This document shows, piece after piece, positions 7,843 to 15,707 of a DNA stretch of 40,125 nt; position 1 is the stretch's first letter; each line of letters starts with the position of its first letter. Both the position numbers and the translations under genes were made by a program. Origin of the DNA: an uncultured Nitratifractor sp. (lineage in GTDB: Bacteria > Campylobacterota > Campylobacteria > Campylobacterales > Sulfurovaceae); NCBI GenBank assembly GCA_913054475.1, contig CAJXJF010000010.1, positions 1 to 40,125 on the forward strand, read 5' to 3'. Under the pieces are notes generated by a model. It saw only the letters and a program-made list of their open reading frames with translations, searched no databases and was not told the origin of the DNA.

Positions 7843-8348
7843 GATACACCCCTCTTTTTCTGCTTCTATTTTTCCTCTCTTTTCTCCTGCTTGCACCGAA
7901 GAGAGAGCTCTATTTCCAGCTCGAAAAGGAGATGGCCAAAAGCGGAATATATATCTCCGGCGAGAGTGTAAAGGAGACGACGCTGGGAGTCGAGCTGGAG
8001 CATCCCCGTATTCTGTACGAAGGAGCACAGATACTTTCGGCCAAAAGGATAAAGATAGTGACCGTACTTCTCTATACGAGAGTCGTGGCCGAGGGAATGG
8101 AGGCGCAAAAGGGTATCGATATGCTAATACCCCTCAAGAGCGGAAATCTGCTTGCTACATACAGGATATGGGAACCGAAAAAGATAGCTTTGGAGCTTTT
8201 TGGAAAATTCGGTAGAGCCGCGGGCTACTACGATATGCAAAATTCGCTTCTACATCTCGATATAGTGGAGGAGTCGGATATCTCCACCATAAAGAGACTC
8301 TTGAAAAAAGGAAAGAACGGATGGTACTATGAAGAGAGATTCCGCTAG
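7830..8348 (+). CDS. Type II secretion protein, GspN-like
   Basis: This 172-residue protein has one N-terminal membrane segment (PLFLLLFFLSFLLLA) followed by a periplasmic region with alternating hydrophobic strands. GspN proteins have this layout and are present in only some type II systems. I start at ATG 7830, which has GGAG eight bases upstream; a second ATG at 7836 is possible. It overlaps the gspM-like gene by 13 nt and the gspC-like gene by 20 nt. The match to GspN is tentative. Confidence 0.5.
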   Translation: MQMVRYTPLFLLLFFLSFLLLAPKRELYFQLEKEMAKSGIYISGESVKETTLGVELEHPRILYEGAQILSAKRIKIVTVLLYTRVVAEGMEAQKGIDMLIPLKSGNLLATYRIWEPKKIALELFGKFGRAAGYYDMQNSLLHLDIVEESDISTIKRLLKKGKNGWYYEERFR

Positions 8349-9177
8349 TTCGATCTTGGTCAAAGGTATCATATCAATCGTCTTCGTAATACTCTTCGCG
8401 AAGCTCTTCTGGATCGTTGCGGGGTGGTATCTTCCTCTCGAAAGTATCGAGATAGAGAGCGGAAAGGGCGAATCTGGTCTCTACTATCGCTACAGGCTCG
8501 CTTCCGAAAGACTTACAAGAGCCCCAAAGAGAGCAATCAAACCGAAAAAGAGAGCACCTACGATAAAGAGGCTGAAACTTATCGGTATCTATCATGACAG
8601 CATGAACAATATAGCCGTAGTCAGAAAAAACGGAAAAGACAAGGTCCTCGTAGCGGGCGAAAAGATAGACGGTTTCACACTCAAAGCCGTTGGAGAGAAA
8701 GAGGCTTGGTTCGAGAGAGATGGAAAGAGTTATGAATTGAAACTTTTCGAAGACAAGAGAGGCAAAAAAGAGAGATACGAGATTGTCCACAAGAGTCCGA
8801 CCGCCTCCATCCCTACCCCTTCAAGGAGGAAAAAGGTAGCCAAAGAGGATGCGGCGGGTGATGTCGTGAGTGTGGATAGGCGAGTCATAGAGGAATATAC
8901 GAAAAATCTCGATAAAATATGGAAAGATATAAGTATAGCAGATTTGAGAAAAAATGGAAAAGTGACGGGATTTAGGGTACGATATATCAGAAGAGGCAGT
9001 TTTTTCGATAAAATCGGGCTAAAAAGAGGCGATACCATTACAGCCATCAACGGTAAAGAGGTGACCGACTATTCGGTACCGTTGAATCTTTTCAGAAATA
9101 TAGAAACTTTAGAAAATCTGACGCTCACAATAGAGAGAAGAGGCAGAAGCAAGGAGCTGGAATATGAGATCGAATAG
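8329..9177 (+). CDS. Type II secretion protein GspC-like with PDZ domain
   Basis: This 282-residue protein has a single N-terminal membrane helix (about residues 9-32), a Lys/Arg-rich linker, and a homology-region-like domain (about 80-145; IGIYHDSMNNIAVVRKNGKD then VAGEKIDG). A C-terminal PDZ domain (about 200-282) contains SFFDKIGLKRGDTITAINGKEV. GspC links the inner-membrane platform to the secretin, its homology region binding GspD N0 and its PDZ domain contributing to substrate choice. It overlaps gspN by 20 nt and gspD by 14 nt. Confidence 0.8.
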   Translation: MKRDSASSILVKGIISIVFVILFAKLFWIVAGWYLPLESIEIESGKGESGLYYRYRLASERLTRAPKRAIKPKKRAPTIKRLKLIGIYHDSMNNIAVVRKNGKDKVLVAGEKIDGFTLKAVGEKEAWFERDGKSYELKLFEDKRGKKERYEIVHKSPTASIPTPSRRKKVAKEDAAGDVVSVDRRVIEEYTKNLDKIWKDISIADLRKNGKVTGFRVRYIRRGSFFDKIGLKRGDTITAINGKEVTDYSVPLNLFRNIETLENLTLTIERRGRSKELEYEIE

Positions 9178-11185
9178 GATTTTGCTGATACTGTTTTTTA
9201 TCTTGACGACACTTTATGCCGCAGAGACAGGGGATGGCATCAAACTCAATCTAAGAGATATGAATATACGGGATTTCGTCGAGATGGTTGGCAAAATAAG
9301 CCATAAAAACATACTCATAAGCGGCAAACTCAATGGAAAGATAAACTTCATCTCCTACAAAGCGATTTCGAAAGATGCTCTTTTTCCTCTGGCCAACTCC
9401 ATTTTGGCAAGCAAGGGTTACGCACTTATAGACCACGGGGCGTTCATGGAGGTGGTAAAGGCTTCGGAGGCTGCAGGGATGGGGCTGGATGTGGATAGGA
9501 ATGTGAGTGGAGAGACCATGAAGACTGTCCTTTTTCCCCTGAAATACAGCAACGCAGCCGTCATAAGGGCGAAGATAAAGCCTCTTCTGCATAGAGATGC
9601 TAGGGTGGTTTCATTCAAGGAGAACAATGTCCTAGCGGTCACCGCCTATCCCAAAACCCTCAAATCCATAAAAGAGTTGATAGACTCCATAGAGCAGGCC
9701 GGACACAAGGGCTCGAGTGTCGTCAAGCTCAAGAATGCGGATGTAAAAGATATATATATGAATGCCGTGAATATGGCCAAACAGCTTTTTGCACAGACCA
9801 TTGCAAGTGAAAAGGTGACAATACTCAAGGATGATGCCACCAACTCCATCATCTTGGTAGGGAAGAAGAGCAATGTCAATAAGATGATAAAGTATATCAG
9901 ACAGCTCGATATGAAGGGAGAGAGCGCTCAGCAGAGGATGTATGTAATTCCGCTCAAAAACTCCAGTGTAGAGGAGATGGAGAAGATTATCGGCAAACTG
10001 GTAGCCCAGATGAACAATATCACACTCAGAAGAGGGAAAAGAGGCAAAATCAAGAAAGCCATGGTCGTGGCCGACAGCGAAAGAAACTCGCTGATAGTCC
10101 TTGCTACCGGCGACCAGATAAGAAATATAAGAGATGTCATAAAGCGTATCGATATAGAGAAGCCACAGGTCTATATAAAGGCAAGTATTGTCGAGATAAA
10201 CAGTGAACTGGCACAGCAAATAGGGGCCAAATATGGTTTCGAAGCTGGTGCCATCACCAGCAACGGACTCTTTACCGTGGCGGGAAATATGGGTGCGAAG
10301 TCGCTTATGATATCTCCGAGAATCATGAATTTTCTCGATACCACCAAAGTGGTATATGACGACAAGGGAAATCCGGTAGAGGAGCAGGACAGCGCATTCA
10401 AATTCGCCAGCAATATATCGCAACTTTTTGCCATAGGGGCCAAGATAGACCTTCTGCAAGAAGACGGAGCGGCCCATGTATTGAGCGAGCCGTCCATCCT
10501 CTGCTCCAACAATCAGGAGTCGGAACTCTATGTGGGTGAGACTCGTTCAATACTCACGAGCAGTTCAAGCGGCAACAACAAAGACGACCTCGTACGAAAC
10601 AACTGGTCGAGAGAGGATATCGGGCTTACACTCAAGGTAAAACCGAGGCTTTCAAGTAACAACAAAGTGGTGCTCAATGTAGATGCGGTGATAGAGGATG
10701 TCGTTCCAGGTACTGGTAACAACAATCCGCGTCCGACCACCACTAAGAGGAAGGTAAATACCGTAGCCACGGTGAAAAGCGGACAGACCGTGATATTGGG
10801 AGGGCTCATAAAAAATGTCGCCGGTACGGTAAATAGCAAAATTCCCTATCTTGGAGATATACCTATCATAGGGAGGCTTTTTCAGGACGAGGGCAAAGCT
10901 GAGAGAAAAGTGGACCTCGTAATATATCTGACACCTTACATAGTCAGAAAAAGTTCCGATTTGGCCAAGCTGCGCAAATTTCTGGCCAAACTCGAAGATG
11001 TGCAGAAGCGCTATGTGAAATTTATCAAGGCTCACCTCGAGAAGGGAGATGTGGCATACGACAGGGAGCCCGGCTCCAATATAAATAGTAAAAATCCCGA
11101 CGAAAGCTACAGTGCAAGCTCTTCGCAGAATATCGAAAAGAGTTATCATCCCAACCCTATGAGCGTACTTAGAAGTATGCCCTGA
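9164..11185 (+). CDS. gspD: Type II secretion secretin GspD
   Basis: This 673-residue protein forms the outer-membrane channel. A signal peptide (residues 1-19, ending LYAAE) precedes an N0 domain (IKLNLRDMNIRDFVEMVGKISHKN region) and repeated N1-N3 ring domains, with the typical alternation of IPLKNSSVEEM and NSLIVLAT segments. The secretin domain (about 350-590) includes EPSILCSNNQES and the VPGTGNNNPRPTTTKR gate loop. It ends with the conserved GLIKN...KIPYLGDIPIIGRLF signature. A further 75-residue Ser/Asn-rich tail may bind a pilotin or be disordered. The start overlaps gspC by 14 nt. Confidence 0.93.
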   Translation: MRSNRILLILFFILTTLYAAETGDGIKLNLRDMNIRDFVEMVGKISHKNILISGKLNGKINFISYKAISKDALFPLANSILASKGYALIDHGAFMEVVKASEAAGMGLDVDRNVSGETMKTVLFPLKYSNAAVIRAKIKPLLHRDARVVSFKENNVLAVTAYPKTLKSIKELIDSIEQAGHKGSSVVKLKNADVKDIYMNAVNMAKQLFAQTIASEKVTILKDDATNSIILVGKKSNVNKMIKYIRQLDMKGESAQQRMYVIPLKNSSVEEMEKIIGKLVAQMNNITLRRGKRGKIKKAMVVADSERNSLIVLATGDQIRNIRDVIKRIDIEKPQVYIKASIVEINSELAQQIGAKYGFEAGAITSNGLFTVAGNMGAKSLMISPRIMNFLDTTKVVYDDKGNPVEEQDSAFKFASNISQLFAIGAKIDLLQEDGAAHVLSEPSILCSNNQESELYVGETRSILTSSSSGNNKDDLVRNNWSREDIGLTLKVKPRLSSNNKVVLNVDAVIEDVVPGTGNNNPRPTTTKRKVNTVATVKSGQTVILGGLIKNVAGTVNSKIPYLGDIPIIGRLFQDEGKAERKVDLVIYLTPYIVRKSSDLAKLRKFLAKLEDVQKRYVKFIKAHLEKGDVAYDREPGSNINSKNPDESYSASSSQNIEKSYHPNPMSVLRSMP

Positions 11186-11206
11186 CTCTCCTTTTCGAGG
11201 TTATAG

Positions 11207-12721
11207 ATGATAAGCATACCCAAAATCGAGCGTGTGGATTTCGTAGCCGACTGGATGGAAGATATCGACCATCGTCTGGCGATGAAGCACTATCTCCTTT
11301 TCGCCGAATACGAAGGGAAGAAACTGGCGGTTCTGCATCCTGAGCATATATCCGACGGCCTGAACCATCTGGCCAGACTGGGGCTCGAATATGAGGTCTG
11401 CGAAACCGATATAGAGAGTTTCGAAAGACTCAGAAACAAGTTTCTGGAGCTCCAGACAGGCAGTGAGTTCGAAAATATGCAGAGTGCCGGAGAGGAGCTT
11501 TTCGAAGCCGAAGCCGATCTGCTGGAGTTCATACAGAACTCTCAGGACCTTCTCTCGGGAGAGGCGAGCGCACCGGTCATAAAACTGGTCAATTCACTCT
11601 TTTTCCAAGCTATCAGGAAGAGTGCGAGCGATATCCATATAGAGAGTCTCGAAAATAGAGGGGTGGTGCGATTTCGTATAGATGGCGCGCTGAAAAAGCA
11701 TATAGATATCGACAAAAGGATAAGCACTCTCGTAATAAACCGTATAAAGGTCATATCCAATCTCGATATATCCGAAAAGAGGGTTCCGCAAGACGGTCGT
11801 ACCAGGATAACGATTTCGGGCAGAAATCTCGATGTGAGAGTCTCCATACTGCCCACCTATCACGGAGAGAGAGTGGTGATGAGGATATTGATGCAGAGTG
11901 AGCATATCCCCTCTCTCGAAGCTCTCGGTTTCGATATGGAGACGACACAAGCCTTCTATCGTCTGCTCACACACTCCCACGGTATGATACTGGTCACTGG
12001 ACCCACCGGTTCGGGAAAATCGACCACACTGCACTCCTTTTTGCAACATATCGCCTCACCGGATATTAATGTGATAACCATCGAAGACCCGGTCGAATAC
12101 AATGCAGAGAAGATAAACCAGATACAGGTGAACGACAAGGTGGGGCTCACCTTCGCTTCGGGTTTGCGCTCGATATTGAGACAGGACCCCGATGTGGTGA
12201 TGGTGGGAGAGATAAGGGACGAAGAGACGGCACAGATAGCGGTACAGGCGGCACTTACCGGACACCTGATGCTCTCTACGCTGCATACCAACGACTCCAC
12301 ATCCTCGCTGACGAGGATGATGGATATGGGTGTGGAGAGCTATCTGCTCTCATCGACGCTACTTGGCGTTTTGGCCCAGAGACTTGCCAGAAAACTCTGC
12401 GACAAATGCAAAGCCCCAGTCCTGCTCGAAGAGAAGAAGCTCGAAGGCACGGGGCTGGATTATCGCAAGGTTTACTACAAGGCGGTCGGATGTGCCGAGT
12501 GTGACTTCACCGGATACAGGGGAAGACAGGCTGTGGGGGAGCTTTTCGTCATAGACGACAGGGTCAAGGATATGATACACAAGGGTCTGAATGACCATGA
12601 GATAAGAGAGACTCTCAAGAGAGAGGGTATGAAGACTATATCCGACAGACTCTCTTCTATGCTCGAAAGAGGTGAGACGAGCTACGAAGAGGCTCTGCGC
12701 GTAGGACTTATGGACGGTTGA
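11207..12721 (+). CDS. gspE: Type II secretion ATPase GspE
   Basis: This 504-residue ATPase powers pseudopilus assembly. A short N-terminal domain leads into the conserved ATPase core: Walker A GPTGSGKST near residues 265-273, the Asp box TIEDPVEY, Walker B DPDVVMVGEIRDEET, and the His box LMLSTLHTND. The tetracysteine zinc element of GspE (Cys398, Cys401, Cys429, Cys432) is present, which favours GspE over PilT-type retraction ATPases. It lies 21 nt after gspD. The usual next gene, gspF, is not here; gspJ follows instead. Confidence 0.93.
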   Translation: MISIPKIERVDFVADWMEDIDHRLAMKHYLLFAEYEGKKLAVLHPEHISDGLNHLARLGLEYEVCETDIESFERLRNKFLELQTGSEFENMQSAGEELFEAEADLLEFIQNSQDLLSGEASAPVIKLVNSLFFQAIRKSASDIHIESLENRGVVRFRIDGALKKHIDIDKRISTLVINRIKVISNLDISEKRVPQDGRTRITISGRNLDVRVSILPTYHGERVVMRILMQSEHIPSLEALGFDMETTQAFYRLLTHSHGMILVTGPTGSGKSTTLHSFLQHIASPDINVITIEDPVEYNAEKINQIQVNDKVGLTFASGLRSILRQDPDVVMVGEIRDEETAQIAVQAALTGHLMLSTLHTNDSTSSLTRMMDMGVESYLLSSTLLGVLAQRLARKLCDKCKAPVLLEEKKLEGTGLDYRKVYYKAVGCAECDFTGYRGRQAVGELFVIDDRVKDMIHKGLNDHEIRETLKREGMKTISDRLSSMLERGETSYEEALRVGLMDG

Positions 12722-12722
12722 G

Positions 12723-13337
12723 GTGCACAAGGGCACAAAGGCGTTCACACTCATAGAGATGCTTGTCTCCGTAGCACTCCTGGGGCTTGTGTTGGCAGGG
12801 CTCTACTCCATGCTCGATAGACAGAGGAGGAGCAATGCGGATATAGTGGGATATCTCGAGAACTCATCCGCAAAAAATCTTGTAGCTTCGGTGCTCTATC
12901 GTGACCTGCTCTATAGTGATGGGAATATAAGTATAGTCGAAGGTGAGTTCGACAGAGTATGTATTGGTGCCACCAAAAACTCTCTCTATGGTTTGGGAGA
13001 GGCCGAGGTCTGCTGGCTTGTGGAGAAGGATGGCACGACACTGGTCAGGCTGGAGGGAAACGCCTACACTCTGCCACTCTCTCATGAGAGTAGAGTGGCC
13101 GTGGATAGAGTGATGGGGCCTATGAAACTTTTCGACCTCAGCTATGCCAAAGGGAGATTGCTCGTGCTTATGCAGAAAGAGGGAGATGTGGCGTACACCT
13201 TTCTTCTTCGGGGCATATACAAAGCTCCCAAGAGTTCGAAGAGGAAAAGAGCGGGAAAGAGGCGTCGAAAAAGGGGAGAGAGAGCTCCCAAGCACCCTTC
13301 CCAAAAAGCTGCCGCGCAGGTGAGTGAGAAGAGATGA
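12723..13337 (+). CDS. Type II secretion minor pseudopilin, GspJ-like
   Basis: This 204-residue pseudopilin starts with GTG one base after the gspE stop. The leader ends at Ala7, then FTLIEMLVSVALLGLVLAGLYSML with Glu at +5. A soluble domain of about 140 residues matches the GspJ size class. The last 38 residues form an unusual highly basic tail (SSKRKRAGKRRRKRGER and onward) likely to be disordered. The stop overlaps the next start by 4 nt (ATGA), so the following flavoprotein may be in the same transcript. Cleavage would follow Ala instead of Gly. Confidence 0.72.
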   Translation: MHKGTKAFTLIEMLVSVALLGLVLAGLYSMLDRQRRSNADIVGYLENSSAKNLVASVLYRDLLYSDGNISIVEGEFDRVCIGATKNSLYGLGEAEVCWLVEKDGTTLVRLEGNAYTLPLSHESRVAVDRVMGPMKLFDLSYAKGRLLVLMQKEGDVAYTFLLRGIYKAPKSSKRKRAGKRRRKRGERAPKHPSQKAAAQVSEKR

Positions 13338-14503
13338 GCAGGATTTGGGAGAATATCGTATTGGGGGCGGGAGCGTCCGGACTTATGCTCTGTTCCCTGT
13401 TGAAGAACAGGAGAGATACGCTCTTGCTGGAGAAGGGCAGGGAGATAGGTGCCAAGATAGCCATATCAGGAGGTGGACAGTGCAATCTGTGCAACATGAA
13501 TCCGAAAATATCCGACTATAGAGGCGAGCCGCAGTTTATCGAAGCTGTCATAAAGCGTTTCGATCGCAGAGAGTTGCTCAAGTGGTTTGAAAATAGAGCT
13601 CTGAAGACGACCCTCAGAGAAGGGGGAAAGATATTCTGTAGCGGCAGTGCACGGGATGTCGTGGATATTTTCGCCCGTGAGATAGAGGGTGTCACTCTGA
13701 AAAAGAGTTTCGAAGTCAAAAGGGCATACAGAGAGGGGAGACACTTTGTCGTAGAGGGTGAAAAGGAGAGCTTTCGTTCGAAGAATCTCATAGTGGCTCT
13801 CGGTGGCAGGAGCTATCCCAAGCTTGGTGGCGGAGATACGGGTCTGCAGATAGCCGAAAGCTTTTCGCACTCTATCGTCTCCACGGCTCCTGCTCTTACC
13901 GGCTTCACTCCCCAGAAAGAGCAGTTTTTCTTCAGAGAACTCAGCGGAATCTCCACTTATGTGACACTGAAAGTTGGAGAAAGAGTCTTTGCCGGAGATC
14001 TGCTCTTCGCACATAGAGGCATAAGCGGACCGGTAGTACTGGATGCATCTTTGTGGTGGGAGAGGGGGGAGATAGAGATAGATTTTCTACCCTCTTTCAG
14101 TTTCGATAGAGTCAGGAGCTCGAAAAAACTTCTCTCCACTGTGCTGCCTCTGCCCAAAAGGTTGTCGAAAGTCCTGATAGAGCTTGCGGGAGTCGAAGAT
14201 AGAAACTGCTACAGACTTACGAGAGGGGAGTGGAAGAGACTCGAAGTTCTCGGAAGCTACCGCTTCGCACCGGCCGGTACCTTCGGCTATGCGAGGGCCG
14301 AGGTGATGAGAGGTGGTGTGGATTGTGCCGAAATCGACCCCCGGACGATGATGAGTCGTCTCGAAGAGGGGCTCTTCTTCATCGGTGAGGTGCTGGATGT
14401 TACAGGGAGAGTGGGAGGATACAATTTCCAGTGGGCCTTCAGCAGTGCCAAAGTCTGCGCCGATACCCTCAACGGTGGAGACAATCGCCCAACTCCTACC
14501 TGA
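13334..14503 (+). CDS. HI0933/YhiN-family FAD-dependent oxidoreductase
   Basis: This 389-residue flavoprotein has an N-terminal Rossmann dinucleotide motif (VLGAGASGLMLC, residues 9-20), an acidic residue at the end of the second strand (LLLEKG), and the family hallmark GGGQCNLCN in place of the common GGGRCNVTN. The C-terminal FAD-contact region reads FFIGEVLDVTGRVGGYNFQWAFSSA, also typical. Its physiological substrate is unknown in this lineage; some relatives reduce C=C bonds (BaiN). It overlaps gspJ by 4 nt but has no evident role in secretion. Confidence 0.88.
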   Translation: MSRIWENIVLGAGASGLMLCSLLKNRRDTLLLEKGREIGAKIAISGGGQCNLCNMNPKISDYRGEPQFIEAVIKRFDRRELLKWFENRALKTTLREGGKIFCSGSARDVVDIFAREIEGVTLKKSFEVKRAYREGRHFVVEGEKESFRSKNLIVALGGRSYPKLGGGDTGLQIAESFSHSIVSTAPALTGFTPQKEQFFFRELSGISTYVTLKVGERVFAGDLLFAHRGISGPVVLDASLWWERGEIEIDFLPSFSFDRVRSSKKLLSTVLPLPKRLSKVLIELAGVEDRNCYRLTRGEWKRLEVLGSYRFAPAGTFGYARAEVMRGGVDCAEIDPRTMMSRLEEGLFFIGEVLDVTGRVGGYNFQWAFSSAKVCADTLNGGDNRPTPT

Positions 14504-14933
14504 GAAGAGCATAGCGACTACCGATACTCTCGATATGGTTATGAGTATGGTGAAAAAGCTTCAGATAGAAAGCGGCAAAGAGCAGAGAAGAAAAAAATGG
14601 ATAGAATATGAGCGAAGAAGCGAATGTAGCCAAGAGCTCGATAGGAGTGTTGCAAAGACAAGAGGTGCCAAGCAGGAGGATGAACATGGAGCATCCGAGC
14701 CAAAGGGATATAAAAAGAGCAATGGCAAGAGAGAAGTTACCCGGCTATGGAACGCTCTTCGAAACTTGCCATATAAAGAGCCGAAGAGGCGCAATAGACC
14801 CTTGCAAATCATAGAGGTAGTGGGTCTTGATGATATTGTATTGAAGTATGAAACTGTCACAAAAGGAGGAGAGAGTGAGCATAGAGATATCGACACACGG
14901 TATGGGAATGGATATAAAGAGAGTGGAGGATAG
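14475..14933 (+). CDS. Doubtful small ORF between flavoprotein and SpoIIAA-like gene
   Basis: A GTG-started frame of 152 codons fills the gap between two genes, overlapping the first by 29 nt and the second by 59 nt. The first 50 codons look protein-like (helical, Lys/Glu-rich), but the middle is low in hydrophobic residues. Another frame (14608-14814, 68 codons) has equally ordinary codon use. Neither has a clear ribosome site and I recognise no family. A decayed or frameshifted gene is as likely as a working one. Confidence 0.25.
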   Translation: METIAQLLPEKSIATTDTLDMVMSMVKKLQIESGKEQRRKKWIEYERRSECSQELDRSVAKTRGAKQEDEHGASEPKGYKKSNGKREVTRLWNALRNLPYKEPKRRNRPLQIIEVVGLDDIVLKYETVTKGGESEHRDIDTRYGNGYKESGG

Positions 14934-15264
14934 ATTTTTCATAGAGATAGATTTCTATGGAAAACTGAGGCATGAAGATTACGAAGTTATGATTCCTGTC
15001 ATCGAGAGAGCCATAGAAGCCAAAGGGGAGAGGGAGTTCGACCTTCTTGTGGATATGAGAGATTTCAAAGGGTGGACCTTCGAAGCCGCAATCGACGATA
15101 TGAGATTCGGTCTCTCTTTCAAAGACTCCTTCGATGCGATGGCGGTAGTGGGAGACAGAGAGTGGGAGGAGCTCTCCGTGAAAATGATGAACCATCTTTG
15201 CAGGGGTGAGCTGAGGTTTTTCGAAGATTACGACGAAGCGTTGAGGTGGATTGCAAAACGATAG
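14875..15264 (+). CDS. SpoIIAA-like (STAS-fold) protein
   Basis: This 129-residue protein starts with GTG, chosen because AAAGGAGGAGAGA lies directly upstream; an ATG at 14848 would add nine residues and swallow that site. It resembles the SpoIIAA-like family (STAS fold): IEIDFYGKLRHEDYEVMIPVIERAI, then LLVDMRDFKGWTFEAAIDD and a closing FFEDYDEALRWI. Family members bind small hydrophobic ligands or proteins and have no enzyme motif. It is the last gene before a terminator-like hairpin and the nos promoter region. Confidence 0.75.
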   Translation: MSIEISTHGMGMDIKRVEDRFFIEIDFYGKLRHEDYEVMIPVIERAIEAKGEREFDLLVDMRDFKGWTFEAAIDDMRFGLSFKDSFDAMAVVGDREWEELSVKMMNHLCRGELRFFEDYDEALRWIAKR

Positions 15265-15298
15265 TATATTCGAGACTCTCTCCATAGCTGGTATCACT

Positions 15299-15335
15299 GG
15301 GGGTATCGAGGGAATAAATCGATAGAATACCCCCC
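15299..15335 (+). terminator. Terminator-like hairpin after SpoIIAA-like gene
   Basis: GGGGGTAT (15299-15306) pairs with ATACCCCC (15327-15334). An alternative inner pairing is TATCGA (15304-15309) with TCGATA (15319-15324). A short AT-rich stretch follows but no run of Ts. It would end the gspK-to-SpoIIAA-like transcript before the nos region. Confidence 0.45.
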
Positions 15336-15605
15336 TTAATCGAAAATATTATGACAAAACTATCTGTCAACTTGCAGCAGCAAACCTCAATCATGGGCGA
15401 AATGGATTGACTACCATATTAAACAGTAGTCGTGCCTTATGCTCATACTGGCACCACGGAAATAGAGAAGAGTGTTATAGCCCAAACCCTGACAAGGCAA
15501 GCAATCTTTGAAGGCTATAGTACGAAATACTAGCAAGTCACCGAAATTGGAAAAACTCTTTAGAGATTGATTATAAGAGCTTGGTTTTATATTGCAAAAG
15601 TTTAG
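15336..15605. other. Non-coding stretch upstream of nosZ
   Basis: No convincing gene is seen here; the long minus-strand frame entering it from nosZ is a shadow. The one dyad I can point to is TGACA-N8-TGTCA at 15352-15369, of unknown meaning. The stretch leads into the Fnr-type box and -10 of nosZ. Confidence 0.4.
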
Positions 15606-15647
15606 ATGATTAAAATCAAGACCATTTAACAAAAAATTAACTATTAT
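15606..15647 (+). promoter_or_regulatory. Fnr/Crp-type box and -10 element of nosZ
   Basis: ATGATTAAAATCAA at 15606-15619 matches the Fnr consensus TTGAT-N4-ATCAA at nine of ten defined positions. TATTAT follows at 15642-15647, exactly 22 nt after the box, which places the box centre near -41.5 from a start at about 15654 (class II activator geometry). The nosB promoter has the same spacing. The regulator could be Fnr or an Nss/NssR-type homologue. Confidence 0.65.
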
Positions 15648-15707
15648 TCGATGGTGTGGCTCGTTTCGCAAGAGTCTATCTATATTATTTGAAAAGAAGG
15701 AGAGAGG

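Noticed and set aside
9632-10477. 281-codon minus-strand frame opposite gspD
   Set aside because: Shadow of a clear secretin gene, no start signal.
14608-14814. 68-codon ORF starting MSEEANVAKSS
   Set aside because: No ribosome site and no recognisable family; kept only as part of the doubtful region at 14475-14933.
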